Assembly (NCBI GenBank): GCA_963710815.1
Contig: CAVQCA010000058.1
Location: 6,192-70,191, forward strand
Source: CAVQCA01 sp963710815
GTDB lineage: Bacteria > Pseudomonadota > Gammaproteobacteria > UBA9214
Direction of reading: 5' to 3'
Length of the DNA stretch: 64,000 nt
In this document: positions 26,995 through 36,484 of the stretch, in pieces
Numbering within the stretch: the stretch's first letter is position 1
Layout of the letters: each line of letters begins with the position of its first letter
Program-made: the position numbers and the translations under genes
Notes under the pieces: model-generated
What the model was told of the DNA's origin: nothing
The model's database searches: none
Seen by the model: only the letters and a program-made list of their open reading frames with translations

Positions 26995-28812
26995 TTACCT
27001 GATATCCATTATCCCCGGCAGCGGCAGGGTGACGCCCACCGAACGTGTGGCGCACACGATGGTAAGATCGTCCGCCAGCGGCTGGTTGAGAAGTTCATCG
27101 AGCTTTGCCGCCAGCGCCGTAACCAGCGTTTCGCGCTGGTAACTCCTGAGGCACCTGGAGACCAGATCGATCAAGCCGTTTTCTCCCAGACGTTCTCCCC
27201 GCAGGGTCTTGCCTTCGGTGACAGCATCGCTGTAGAGCAGCAGCGAGGTGCCCGGCGGAAACGGCATTTCGCGGTTTTCATAAGCGGAATCATCGAACAT
27301 GCCCAGCGGAAAACCCGCCCCGCTGCCGATCAGGGGATTGTCGGTGTCCGGCGGGAATACCAGCGGGCTGGGGGTGGCCGCACCGGTATAGACGAGTTGG
27401 TCCTTCGACTGGTCGATGACGCCGTAGAACATGGTAGCGTACTGTCCCGCCGGCAGCAGCGGCGATAAGCGTGCATTGATGCCTTGCAGGTAGGCAGCGG
27501 GATTGTGTTCCAGGTATTTTTCGCTTTCCAGCAGGGCGTGCAGCCTGAAGGTGTTCAGGGCCGCATTGATGCCATGGCCCGAGAAATCCACCATCATAAT
27601 GGCGACGCGCTGCTGGTCGATGTTTTTCACCCCCCAGAAATCGCCCCCAAGTTCGGAGCTGGGCTTGAAACGGGAGTCTATGTGCAGGCCATGCAGGTCG
27701 GAGATGGCGCGCAGCATGTTCATGTCCGGCAGCAGTACCGTCTGGGTTTCACGGGCAATGTTGAGTTCGCTGGCGATACGCTTGCTGTAAGCCTCGAGAT
27801 CATCGGTCAGTTGCCTGAGGGCGTTGCGCTGGGTGATCAGCCGCGCCTCGCTCGCCTGCAGCGCGAGCTTCTGTTTATGCACCTGCCGGATCCACAATCC
27901 GGCAAGTATCAGCAGCACGCCCAGGGTGCCGCCGACCTTCCAGAGCAGCGAATAATCGGTGACTGGATCGTACGCGACGGTGAGCCAGCGCTGCTGGATA
28001 GCCGTGTGTTCCGGGGGCGTGATCGTGTCCAGCACCCGGTCGATGATGGCCGCCAATGGCTGCCAGTCCTTGCGGATGCCGAAGCGGATTTCCACCGCCG
28101 GAACCCTGGCCGGGGCCGCGACCTTGAGGTTTGCCAGCCCCTGCTTCTGGATGAAATAGAAGCCCACTGCGAGGGTTTCCACGAAGGCGTCGGCCTCGCC
28201 CAGGGATACCGCCTGCAGGGCTTCGAGCGGGGTGTCGAACAGGACGGCCTTGAACCCGGGGTATTCCCGGGTCAGGAAATCAGTGACCGCGTAGTCTTTG
28301 ACCATTGCCACCTTTTTCCCCAGCAGGCCATTCAGGCCGTTGAGGTAGGGGTAGTCGGAGCGGGTGAAAATAACTGACGGGATATTCGTGAACGGTTTGC
28401 TGAACGCCATGTAGCTGTCACGTTTCGGCGTCTCCAGCAGGCAGGTGATCACATCGAGATCACGCGTCCTGAGCCGGTCCAGGACTTCCTTCCAGCTCAG
28501 GCCGGGGACGACCTCGAACGTGAGATGCAGCCGTTGCGCGACCAGATTGGCGTAGTCCTGGCACATGCCCGCATAGACGCCCTGGCTGTCAAGGAATTCA
28601 AACGGCGGCCAGGAGCCGTCGGCGCCCCGGCGCAGCACGCTGGGATGCGATAACAGCCACCGGCTGTCCTGTGCATTCAGATGGAAGTCCTCCCCGGCAT
28701 GAGAGACCGGTATCGTGCAGGTGAGCAGCAGGAGCAGGAAGCGCGGCAACCGGGCCAGGGGTTGCCGTGCAGGAATTTCGCCCACTGACGGGGCGCTTTT
28801 TGTGGAATACAT
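26995..28812 (-). CDS. Periplasmic-binding-domain/SpoIIE-type PP2C phosphatase membrane sensor
   Basis: 605 aa from the ATG at 28812, chosen because a signal-like hydrophobic stretch follows at once (about 20-36); longer starts exist, none with a clear ribosome site. Residues about 45-290 form an extracytoplasmic SBP_bac_3-type domain (LRRGADGSWPPFEFLDSQGVYAG to PAVEIRFGIRKDW). A membrane helix (about 300-320), a coiled coil, and a C-terminal SpoIIE/PP2C phosphatase follow (GGDFWGVKNIDQQRVAIMMVDFSGHG with metal-binding Asp, then LLLYSDAVTEG and DDLTIVCA). It probably dephosphorylates an anti-anti-sigma protein in response to a small periplasmic ligand. No cognate kinase or antagonist gene is adjacent. 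Confidence 0.88.
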   Translation of the reverse strand: MYSTKSAPSVGEIPARQPLARLPRFLLLLLTCTIPVSHAGEDFHLNAQDSRWLLSHPSVLRRGADGSWPPFEFLDSQGVYAGMCQDYANLVAQRLHLTFEVVPGLSWKEVLDRLRTRDLDVITCLLETPKRDSYMAFSKPFTNIPSVIFTRSDYPYLNGLNGLLGKKVAMVKDYAVTDFLTREYPGFKAVLFDTPLEALQAVSLGEADAFVETLAVGFYFIQKQGLANLKVAAPARVPAVEIRFGIRKDWQPLAAIIDRVLDTITPPEHTAIQQRWLTVAYDPVTDYSLLWKVGGTLGVLLILAGLWIRQVHKQKLALQASEARLITQRNALRQLTDDLEAYSKRIASELNIARETQTVLLPDMNMLRAISDLHGLHIDSRFKPSSELGGDFWGVKNIDQQRVAIMMVDFSGHGINAALNTFRLHALLESEKYLEHNPAAYLQGINARLSPLLPAGQYATMFYGVIDQSKDQLVYTGAATPSPLVFPPDTDNPLIGSGAGFPLGMFDDSAYENREMPFPPGTSLLLYSDAVTEGKTLRGERLGENGLIDLVSRCLRSYQRETLVTALAAKLDELLNQPLADDLTIVCATRSVGVTLPLPGIMDIR

Positions 28813-29120
28813 GATCGATATGGATGGCTGGTGGTGCTTGGTTTCGTTCCCGCTGTGACTCCACCTTATTACCGTGCCTGGATAGAATACAATCTCACCT
28901 CGGCGGATGGCCATCATTACATGGGGCGTGCGCCGGCGTATCGGGTTCGGGGTACGGGCGGCCTGTATGCCCGCCCGGCAGCCGCCGCCCGGTGTGGCTC
29001 TTTACGCGAAGGGTGATGAAGTGACAGCGCAGCGCATGAGCGCCGGAAACGGTAGGCAGATCACCCGCCGGGGGAGATAATGGCCGCGCTTTCCTGAATT
29101 TTCAGAATAAATGAAGAAAT

Positions 29121-29519
29121 GAATAGCACTAAGTTAAGCCTAATCGCACCCCTATGGCCACGGAATCACACGGAAAAACACGGAATATAGGCTCTTCTTT
29201 CCGTGTCTTCCGTGGCTATTTATCGGGCTTGGGCCTTAGGGCCTGTTAACACTTGTATGATCGCCGCGTTGCTGCCTGAAATCAGGCCAGGCAAGGCGCG
29301 AGGAGAGAAGTTTGGTTGTTCCAAATGAACGACGAGCAACGCGGCATGGCCTGATTTCAGGCGCAACCCGAAGGGACGGGGCCATTTTCCCGCAATCCGG
29401 CGTTAGCGCTCATTTGTGTAGACTGACTACACGGCACTCGCGCTGCCTTGTCTTGCGAAAAAATGACCTCCGTCGCGACGACCATACAAGTGTTAACAGG
29501 CCCTAACTAAATGCCATTC
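29121..29519. mobile_element. GAATGGCAC-end MITE, interrupted copy (family B)
   Basis: Ends are GAATAGCACTAAGTTAAG and, inverted, CTTAACTAAATGCCATTC (the latter restored after removing the inserted element at 29239-29503). An identical 11-base duplication AATGAAGAAAT flanks it at 29110-29120 and 29520-29530. The core (CCACGGAATCACACGG with ACACGGAATATAGGCTC) can fold into a long stem. The end sequence and 11-base duplication resemble IS4-family elements. There is no transposase, so it is non-autonomous. Confidence 0.85.
29239..29503. mobile_element. 265-bp MITE with TA target duplication (family D), nested in the family B copy
   Basis: The ends are perfect inverted repeats of at least 21 bases beginning GGGCCTGTTAACACTTG, and TA flanks both sides (29237-29238, 29504-29505). 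Internal inverted segments CCTGAAATCAGGCC and GGCCTGATTTCAGG strengthen the fold. TA duplication is typical of IS630/Tc1-like transposition. It splits the right arm of the family B element, so it is the younger insertion. Confidence 0.88.
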
Positions 29520-29608
29520 AATGAAGAAATATGCCTGTATAACGAAGCATTGCGCACTGAATACCATGTGATTCCGGAGTTCACCGGCAGTGAATCCAGG
29601 AAACGGAC

Positions 29609-29638
29609 CCCCTTTCTCTTCGGGAAAGGGGGTTTTTG
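29609..29638 (+). terminator. Intrinsic terminator-like hairpin with T-run
   Basis: CCCCCTTTC and GAAAGGGGG form a 9-bp stem around a 7-base loop, followed by TTTTT. It lies 40 bases before the AsmA-like gene, with no plus-strand gene upstream for over 800 bases. It could end an unannotated small transcript or act as an attenuator or insulator. Confidence 0.6.
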
Positions 29639-29677
29639 CAACGCTGGAGTAAAAATGACAACAACCAGGGACCGTCC

Positions 29678-32600
29678 ATGAAGTGGTTGCTGCGCCTGCT
29701 GGCGTTCCTGCCGGTTCTGCTGTTGAACCTGGTCGTGCTGGTGGCCGGTGTGCTGCTCGTTCTCGATAACGAGGATTATCGTAGCGCCCTGGTCTGGACG
29801 GCCCGTACCTTTCTCGATGCCAGCCTGCAGATCAAGGGGCCGTTCGCGCTGCACCTTGGCCGGGAAGCCTCCCTGACGGCCGGCAAGGTCAGTCTGATCG
29901 CGAACGATGGCAGTTATTCACTGTCGGTGGGTGAATTCCGGACCCGCCTGCGGCTCGATCCCCTGGTGGAGGGGATATTCTGGGTGAAAAGCCTGGCGCT
30001 CGCCGATGTGCACCTGGAAATGAAACGAACGTCGCAGGCCGGCGGATTGAATTTACACGGTATCTCCCTCCCGACCTTTGTCGTTGAAGAAGCCCGGTTG
30101 CAGAATCTCTCTTTCGATTTCCAGGAATCGAATCCCGACAAAACGCACAAGCTCTCCCTGCGTGCACTTGTCTTGGATGATATCAACAACAGCGGTCCCC
30201 TCGGCATCAAGGGCAATGGTTTGTTCGATAACCGTCCCTTCAGCATCAGTGGCCATATGGATTCGCTGGTGCAACTCATCGATGCCGAACAGCCGTATGC
30301 AGTGCACCTCGATGTCACGAGCGGTACACTGCAGACTCACCTCGAGGGTTCGATAGCCAGGCCTCTCGAGGGCGCAGGTCTGGACCTGCGGCTGAACCTC
30401 GACGATTCCGATATCACCAAAACACTCAGACTCTGGGATGAAAGTGCGCCGCCGCTGGGTGTGCTGAGTGCACAGATGCTGCTGCGCGGTGACTACACCA
30501 ACCCCCGCCTGGAACAGATCAGCGCCCGTCTGCGGCGCCCCGACCAGCTTGATTTGCATGTGACCGGCGAGATTGAGGATCTCAGGACACTTGGACAGGT
30601 GAAAATGCGGGTTGACGCCAAATCCAGCGACCCCTCCGTGACCTCCTGGCTGTTGTTCGATCAGCGGAACAAACTGAAATCGCTAACTGTCACGGGGACG
30701 GTGTATGCCAATGACGGCCGCTACCGGATAGAGGACTTGCAGGCACAGGCAAGGACACGCTCCGGTGTTCAGGTCGATGTCAGCGGCACCGCGGACATTC
30801 ACAAAACGCTGCACAAACGCCCGCTTCAAGCCTCAGAACTTCAACTGGCGGTAGACTCACCCTCCACTAAAGCGCTTGCCAGCCTCGTTATGCCGCTCGC
30901 TAATGACTTTCCGGAGCTCGGACGCATCAGGATGAGCTCAAGGGTGATCCCTTACCGTGACGGCCTCAGTCTTGACGGCCTCAACCTGGCTATCGGTGGG
31001 CCCGGGCAAATTCGTGTCACAGCCAGTGGCTCGATCGAGACCATCCCGTTCTCCGACCCGGCAGAAAAAACGTCGGGATTTAACCTGGCGGTGGATATGC
31101 AAGGGGCGAAAAGCACCTACCTGAACAAATACCTCAATCTGCAGCTGCCGGAACTGGGTAAGGTACGCGCCCAGGCGCGTGTCCGGGGCAGGGTGCCCGA
31201 TATCTCGATCGAGTCGCTGAGGCTGACCATCGGTCCTCCCAATCAACCCGTACTGAGGGCCAACGGAAGCGTCCGAACCGGATTCAGGCGACGCAGCAGC
31301 ATGCTGGATATCGGCATCGATGTGGGGACCGCCAGGCTGGTCGCCGCGTTATCCGGCAAATCACCCTCTGCTTCCCTCGGCCGGTTGAAGGGTGCTATGA
31401 CGGTGTCGGACGCCGACGGCAGCTGGGGCGTGGATAAGTTCACGATGGTTTCAGCCCGGACCAGCCTGTTCCAGTTCAAGGTATCGGGCGCCCTGGACGA
31501 TCTGGTCAATCGCGATCAGGGTCGGATCAGGACGATGTTCGAAATCGATGATGTTCCCGCGCTGGGCAGGGTGCTGGGTGTCGATCTGACCGGCATCTCG
31601 CCCTATCGGGGTCGTGGGCTTCTCGAGATTCACAGGGGCCGTCTGAACTATGAAGCAAGCAACACCGTGGGCAGCACGACGTCCCGAACCCGGCTGACGG
31701 GGTCACTGACGGGTAACCGACCCCGACTCAAGGGCAGGCTCGACATACCGGTATTGAATCTGGCGGATTTTGGAATAGGCAGCCAAGCGCAGGGGCACCA
31801 GGCCGACGGTGTTACGGCGAACGCTGCGGGAAACAGCTACTTTCTCAGCCGACGACCGCTGGACCTGAGCTTTTTACGGGACTTCGATCTCGATCTGACA
31901 GTCGCCGTAGAAGCCGTAGCAGGTACGGATTTCAGCCTCAAACGTCTGGATGCCAGGCTCAATCTGCAGGACGCGGTGCTGCGTGCTTCACCCGTGCGGC
32001 TGGAATTTCAGGGGGGGCCATCCACTCTGGATCTGGAAATCAACGCGCGGGCGAAGCCCGTCTTCAATCTCAAGGTATCCGGTGACGACCTGTTGCTGGG
32101 CCCGCTGCTGGCGCAGATCCAGAACGACGTCCCCGTGAAAGGCTATGTCAATCTGCTGGTCGATGTCAGCGGTCGTGGTGGTTCCCCGCATGAAATGGCA
32201 TCCAGTCTTGATGGAAAATTCAGCTTTGGACTGGAAGACGCCAGAGTGCCGCGTAAATACGTGGAGTTTCTCGCCGTCGATGTATTTGGCTGGGTGATAA
32301 ATACCGCCACACACCGCGATCCCTACGCCAAGCTTGATTGTGTCATGGCGGGATTCGACATCAAGGATGGTGTTGCCGCGAGCACTCTGCTGGCAGCGGA
32401 AGGTCCCAAACTTTCTGCCACGGGGACGGCCACGTTTGATCTCGGAGACGAAACGATGGATGTAACACTGCTCCCGAAACAGAGAAAGATCTGGTTCTCG
32501 GAACTGGCTCCCGTGCATATCAAGGGTCCATGGCGCGACCCCGAGGTTACGGCATTACCCATCAAGTCGGCGGTCACGAGCCTGGGTCCCCTGATGTTGA

Positions 32601-32740
32601 CGCCGGCGATGCCCATGGTGGCGATTCCGGCAATCCTGGGAGAGAGGTTATGGACGACCCTCCACGAGCATGGCAGGCGGCAGGGTGGTTGCACGAAACT
32701 CGTGAAAAAGATCGAAAAATGGAAGAAAAAGGGCGAATGA
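29678..32740 (+). CDS. AsmA-like envelope protein
   Basis: 1020 aa from the ATG at 29678, directly followed by one N-terminal membrane helix (about 4-28); an earlier in-frame codon adds 14 charged residues. The long remainder is beta-rich and repetitive, as in bridge-like AsmA/TamB/YhdP proteins. The C-terminal AsmA_2 region is recognisable: VPVKGYVNLLVDVSGRGG, SSLDGKFSFGLEDARV, FDLGDETMDVTLLPKQR, APVHIKGPWRDPEV. Such proteins span the periplasm and take part in phospholipid transport to the outer membrane. It fits with the Mla/MCE genes upstream but is not in their operon. Confidence 0.87.
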   Translation: MKWLLRLLAFLPVLLLNLVVLVAGVLLVLDNEDYRSALVWTARTFLDASLQIKGPFALHLGREASLTAGKVSLIANDGSYSLSVGEFRTRLRLDPLVEGIFWVKSLALADVHLEMKRTSQAGGLNLHGISLPTFVVEEARLQNLSFDFQESNPDKTHKLSLRALVLDDINNSGPLGIKGNGLFDNRPFSISGHMDSLVQLIDAEQPYAVHLDVTSGTLQTHLEGSIARPLEGAGLDLRLNLDDSDITKTLRLWDESAPPLGVLSAQMLLRGDYTNPRLEQISARLRRPDQLDLHVTGEIEDLRTLGQVKMRVDAKSSDPSVTSWLLFDQRNKLKSLTVTGTVYANDGRYRIEDLQAQARTRSGVQVDVSGTADIHKTLHKRPLQASELQLAVDSPSTKALASLVMPLANDFPELGRIRMSSRVIPYRDGLSLDGLNLAIGGPGQIRVTASGSIETIPFSDPAEKTSGFNLAVDMQGAKSTYLNKYLNLQLPELGKVRAQARVRGRVPDISIESLRLTIGPPNQPVLRANGSVRTGFRRRSSMLDIGIDVGTARLVAALSGKSPSASLGRLKGAMTVSDADGSWGVDKFTMVSARTSLFQFKVSGALDDLVNRDQGRIRTMFEIDDVPALGRVLGVDLTGISPYRGRGLLEIHRGRLNYEASNTVGSTTSRTRLTGSLTGNRPRLKGRLDIPVLNLADFGIGSQAQGHQADGVTANAAGNSYFLSRRPLDLSFLRDFDLDLTVAVEAVAGTDFSLKRLDARLNLQDAVLRASPVRLEFQGGPSTLDLEINARAKPVFNLKVSGDDLLLGPLLAQIQNDVPVKGYVNLLVDVSGRGGSPHEMASSLDGKFSFGLEDARVPRKYVEFLAVDVFGWVINTATHRDPYAKLDCVMAGFDIKDGVAASTLLAAEGPKLSATGTATFDLGDETMDVTLLPKQRKIWFSELAPVHIKGPWRDPEVTALPIKSAVTSLGPLMLTPAMPMVAIPAILGERLWTTLHEHGRRQGGCTKLVKKIEKWKKKGE

Positions 32741-32955
32741 CCACCGCCATGCGCCGTACCCGGAGGCCTGCGATTCACTTCGCACGGTACCCAGAAGCGT
32801 CTGGCACGGCGGGTGCCGTGCGGTTGACGGAACGGGTTCGCCCAAGACCGTGTTATTCGGGTGCCGCGTAGTCAGACTCTGACTTGACCCGGCCGGATAA
32901 GGATCGGGATGCCTGCTTGAGACATGGATTCCGTGGTTTTTCGGACATCTGACAG

Positions 32956-33307
32956 GAATGGCACTCAGTTAAGTCGAAATCGTGATAAATAGCCACGGAA
33001 TCCACGGAAGACACAGAAATTATCTGTGAATATTCCGTGTTTTCCGTGTGCTTCCGTGGCCATTGGTTCTTTAATATAAGAACGATATCCCTTAGCGTGA
33101 AAAAAATACGGAGATAGACACGACACAAACCCTCGCCGTCTCTAAGAGACACGATAGAGGAGGAGCTTCCTCGCTCGTGGGCCTCAGTCAAGCACCGCCC
33201 AAGGTGCCTCTAACTTTGGTCATCCGGTGAGGAAGAGTTGATTGACAGCATTTTTCATGCTGCGGGGTGGTGAGTCAATCGCCATGAGCGTTAAGTAAGC
33301 GCCATTC
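32956..33307. mobile_element. GAATGGCAC-end MITE, 352-bp copy (family B)
   Basis: It begins GAATGGCACTCAGTTAAG and ends TTAAGTAAGCGCCATTC (inverted). The 11-base sequence ACATCTGACAG is perfectly duplicated at 32945-32955 and 33308-33318. The left half is the common CCACGGAA stem region; the right half holds extra unrelated sequence with a second stem. It occupies most of the 626-base gap between the AsmA-like and DUF4136 genes; nothing else is seen there. Confidence 0.88.
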
Positions 33308-33366
33308 ACATCTGACAGGACTTATAATCCCTGCCTTCATTCGTGTACCGGCATCGAGGAGTCGTA

Positions 33367-33975
33367 ATGAACCAACGGAAGCCAGTCCTGCTTTTCCTTC
33401 CAATCATGGTCATCATGCTGCTTGCGGGATGCGCCCGGCAGCAGCCGGTCATACCCGGGGCAACTCATGCGCGGCCCATGCCTTTCACTGTCGTATCGAC
33501 CCTGGACTCGACGGCTGATGTGTCTTCGGCGGCAAGTTTCGGCTGGGCCCCGAGGATGCGGGAGATACTCAGCGATCCCCACAAAGGTGATATACCCGAG
33601 AAGGAGGCGATCGAGAAGGCCATCACCAGTGCACTGACCAGCAAAGGTTACGAATATACCTGGAGGACCAGACAGGCAGACCTTCAGGTCGGTTACGTGG
33701 TGGTTCTGGATGGCGCGCTGTCGGACAAGGAACTCAATAGCCGCTACGGTCTCCAGCCCAGCCTGAATCTCCAGGCACCGGACAGCTTTCGTTATGAGAA
33801 AGGCACGCTCGTTATCGACATCACAGACAGGAAAACCGGACGTTCTGTCTGGCGTGGTGCGTTGCAGGGTTTCGCGGATCTGCACCTGTCGAAGGAGGAC
33901 CGGCAGGATCGTCTCAATGACATGGTGAGGTTCATGCTGGCGAGATTTCCAGCACGGGCAAAGGTTTCGCAATAA
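33367..33975 (+). CDS. DUF4136-like lipoprotein
   Basis: 202 aa from the ATG at 33367, 6 bases after GAGGAG. The lipobox LLAGC gives a lipidated Cys at residue 22. The mature part has the DUF4136 pattern: FGWAPRM near the start, AIEKAITSALTSKGYEYT, QADLQVGYVV, then GTLVIDITDRKTGRSVWRGAL and NDMVRFMLARFP. These are outer-membrane or periplasmic lipoproteins of unknown function. It stands alone. Confidence 0.8.
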   Translation: MNQRKPVLLFLPIMVIMLLAGCARQQPVIPGATHARPMPFTVVSTLDSTADVSSAASFGWAPRMREILSDPHKGDIPEKEAIEKAITSALTSKGYEYTWRTRQADLQVGYVVVLDGALSDKELNSRYGLQPSLNLQAPDSFRYEKGTLVIDITDRKTGRSVWRGALQGFADLHLSKEDRQDRLNDMVRFMLARFPARAKVSQ

Positions 33976-34198
33976 TCCCGGTGCGTGTGGAGACGACTAC
34001 TGCTGAACCCTTGCCGGAATCCCAACGATCGGGAGGGCAGTGGTTTTTTCAGGCTACGCCGGTTGCCCCTGGCGTCCGTGTGCCCGGGGCTGTCGATAGA
34101 TTACAATGGCGTCCGTACCGCATGCCGCGGCGTTATCCTGATGGCAACGACCGGGATTTCGACGACTTCTTGTGTGTAACCAGAAATAACCGACCAAG

Positions 34199-36484
34199 AT
34201 GACTACTGATATAAAGGAATCCGCGCTCGATTACCACCGCCTGCCTGTTGCCGGCAAGATCGCTGTCGAGACAACCAAACGCATGCTGACCCAGCATGAC
34301 CTGTCGCTGGCCTACACACCCGGGGTTGCGGCGGTATGTGAAGCGATCGTCGATAACGTCGACACCGTCAGGGATTATACGGCACGCGGCAATCTCGTCG
34401 CGGTGATTACCAACGGTACAGCCGTGCTCGGCCTGGGGAATATCGGTCCCTATGCGGCGAAGCCGGTGATGGAAGGCAAGGCCGCCCTGTTCAAGACCTT
34501 CGCGGATATCGATGTCTTCGACCTCGAACTCGATGCGGGCGATCCGGATAAGTTTGTCGATGCCGTGGCGGCGCTGGCGCCGACCTTCGGCGGCATCAAC
34601 CTCGAGGACATCAAGGCACCGGAATGTTTCGATATTGAGCGGAAACTGATCGAGCGTCTTGATATACCGGTCTTTCACGATGATCAGCACGGCACGGCGA
34701 TTGTCGTGGCGGCGGCCATCCGCAATGGACTACGGGTGGCCGGCAAGCGCATCGAGGACGTGAAACTGGTCTGTTCGGGGGCCGGTGCGGCCGCGATCGC
34801 CTGTCTGGACCTGCTGGTCTCAATGGGGCTGAGGAAGGACAATGTCTTCGTCTGTGATCGCAAGGGCGTGCTATATGAAGGGCGTGAGGGTGTGGATGAC
34901 CCGCAGAAGTCGAGGTATGTGCGGGCGACCGGTTTGAGTACCCTGCACGAAGCCATTGTCGGCGCGGATATTTTCCTCGGTCTGTCCGGTCCGGGTGTCC
35001 TGAACGGTGATGATGTCAAGCGGATGGCGGACCGCCCCTTTATCCTGGCGCTGGCGAACCCGGTTCCGGAAATCCTGCCGGAGATCGCCCATGCCGCACG
35101 CGGTGATGTACTTATGGCAACCGGCCGGTCCGACTATCCGAATCAGGTCAACAACGTTTTGTGTTTCCCTTTCCTGTTTCGCGGCGCGCTGGATGTCGGC
35201 GCCACGGTCATCAATCATGAGATGAAGATTGCCTGCGTCAAGGCGCTGGCCGACCTGACGCTCGAGGAAACCTCCGACTGTGTCAGCGCGGCCTATCGTG
35301 GCGAAACCTTCCACTTCGGCCCGGAATATCTGTTGCCCAAGCCTTTTGACCGGCGCCTCATGAGTCGTATTGCGGTTAGCGTGGCTCGCGCAGCCATGGA
35401 CAGCGGCATCGCAAAACGCCCTCTTCAGGATCTCGTCGCCTATCGGCGCAAGCTGCAGGACTACCGTTTCAGAACCAGCGTGCTGATGCGCCCGATCTTT
35501 GATCTGGTACGCCAGCATCCGCAACGTATCATGTTCGCGGAAGGAGAATCTTCCCGCGTTCTGCAGGCGCTGCAGGTTATCGTGGAGGAGGAGCTTTGCC
35601 GGCCTGTGCTGGTTGGTCGTCGCGAGCGGATCGAGGCAAAACTCGGTGAGCTTGGCATGCGATTGCGACCTGACCAGGATTTCGGGGTCGTGGATCCGGC
35701 GGAGGGCGGGTTACAGGATCAGGACGGGTTGAGTGCCAGCGGCTGGCTTGCCGGGAGCGGGGTTACACCCGCTTCGGCGCAACAGCTGGTGCGCACGAAC
35801 GCTACGGTACTGTCGGCCGTGCGTCTGCGTCGGCGCATGGTTGACGGGGTAATATGCGGCGTCCGGGGTGATTTCTGTGCGCATTTGAATCATATCCGGA
35901 ATATCGTCGGTTGCGGGGAGAATGTCCGGAATCTGTCGACCGTGAATCTGGTAATCACGCGGCAGGGTCCGCTGTTTGTCACGGATACCCAGGTGGAGAT
36001 CAAGCCTGACCCGGAGCATCTGGCGGACGTCGTGCTGATGGCTGCGAAGGTCGTGGAACGGTTCGGTATCAAGCCCAGGGTGGCATTCGTGTCTCACGCG
36101 GAATGTGGCGGAAGAGACAGGGAACATATGCAAGGCGCCACCTCGGTCATCGAGATACTGAACAGTCGTGCACCGGATCTGGAAGTGACGGGTGACATGG
36201 GCATCGAGGCCGCTCTGTCCGCGCAGGGCGATAACGGTGCACCTTATCCAGGGCACGGCGCTCCGGCTAACCTCCTTGTCATGCAGAATCTCGCGGCGGC
36301 AGGAATCGCGCTGGGCGTGATGAAAAATATAGGGAATGCGGTAGATGTGGGACCGATACTCGTCGGATCGAGACTTCCGGTACACATTCTCAGTAATGCC
36401 GTTACCGTGCGAGGTATCGTCAATATGACCGCCATGGCTGCTGCTGACGCCATGGCGGGGTGTGGCCCATGGTTACAGGGGTAA
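34199..36484 (+). CDS. maeB: NADP-dependent malic enzyme, MaeB type
   Basis: 761 aa, the full length of two-domain MaeB enzymes. The malic enzyme part (about 1-430) carries LAYTPGVAAVCEAI, GLGNIGPYAAKPVMEGK, FHDDQHGTAIV, a GAGAAAIACLDLL nucleotide-binding loop and ALANPVPEI. The C-terminal part (about 440-761) is the phosphotransacetylase-like domain, used for acetyl-CoA regulation (RIMFAEGESSRVLQALQ, VSHAECGGRDREHM, DVGPILVGSRLPVHIL). It decarboxylates malate to pyruvate with NADPH formation. Its end overlaps the convergent DUF5658 gene by 12 bases. Confidence 0.96.
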   Translation: MTTDIKESALDYHRLPVAGKIAVETTKRMLTQHDLSLAYTPGVAAVCEAIVDNVDTVRDYTARGNLVAVITNGTAVLGLGNIGPYAAKPVMEGKAALFKTFADIDVFDLELDAGDPDKFVDAVAALAPTFGGINLEDIKAPECFDIERKLIERLDIPVFHDDQHGTAIVVAAAIRNGLRVAGKRIEDVKLVCSGAGAAAIACLDLLVSMGLRKDNVFVCDRKGVLYEGREGVDDPQKSRYVRATGLSTLHEAIVGADIFLGLSGPGVLNGDDVKRMADRPFILALANPVPEILPEIAHAARGDVLMATGRSDYPNQVNNVLCFPFLFRGALDVGATVINHEMKIACVKALADLTLEETSDCVSAAYRGETFHFGPEYLLPKPFDRRLMSRIAVSVARAAMDSGIAKRPLQDLVAYRRKLQDYRFRTSVLMRPIFDLVRQHPQRIMFAEGESSRVLQALQVIVEEELCRPVLVGRRERIEAKLGELGMRLRPDQDFGVVDPAEGGLQDQDGLSASGWLAGSGVTPASAQQLVRTNATVLSAVRLRRRMVDGVICGVRGDFCAHLNHIRNIVGCGENVRNLSTVNLVITRQGPLFVTDTQVEIKPDPEHLADVVLMAAKVVERFGIKPRVAFVSHAECGGRDREHMQGATSVIEILNSRAPDLEVTGDMGIEAALSAQGDNGAPYPGHGAPANLLVMQNLAAAGIALGVMKNIGNAVDVGPILVGSRLPVHILSNAVTVRGIVNMTAMAAADAMAGCGPWLQG

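Larger units (their letters stand above)
28813..29677. other. Gene-free region holding nested mobile elements and a terminator-like hairpin
   Basis: About 865 bases between the SpoIIE-type gene and the AsmA-like gene. It holds an IS4-like MITE (29121-29519), a second MITE inserted in it (29239-29503) and a strong hairpin with T-run (29609-29638). No reading frame in it is convincing. Confidence 0.7.

Noticed and set aside
26857..27468. 203-codon plus-strand frame opposite the SpoIIE-type gene
   Set aside because: Antisense to conserved phosphatase motifs; a GC-rich shadow.
29121..29519. CRISPR-like repeat array
   Set aside because: The repeats are inverted stems with target duplications, not evenly spaced direct repeats with unique spacers.
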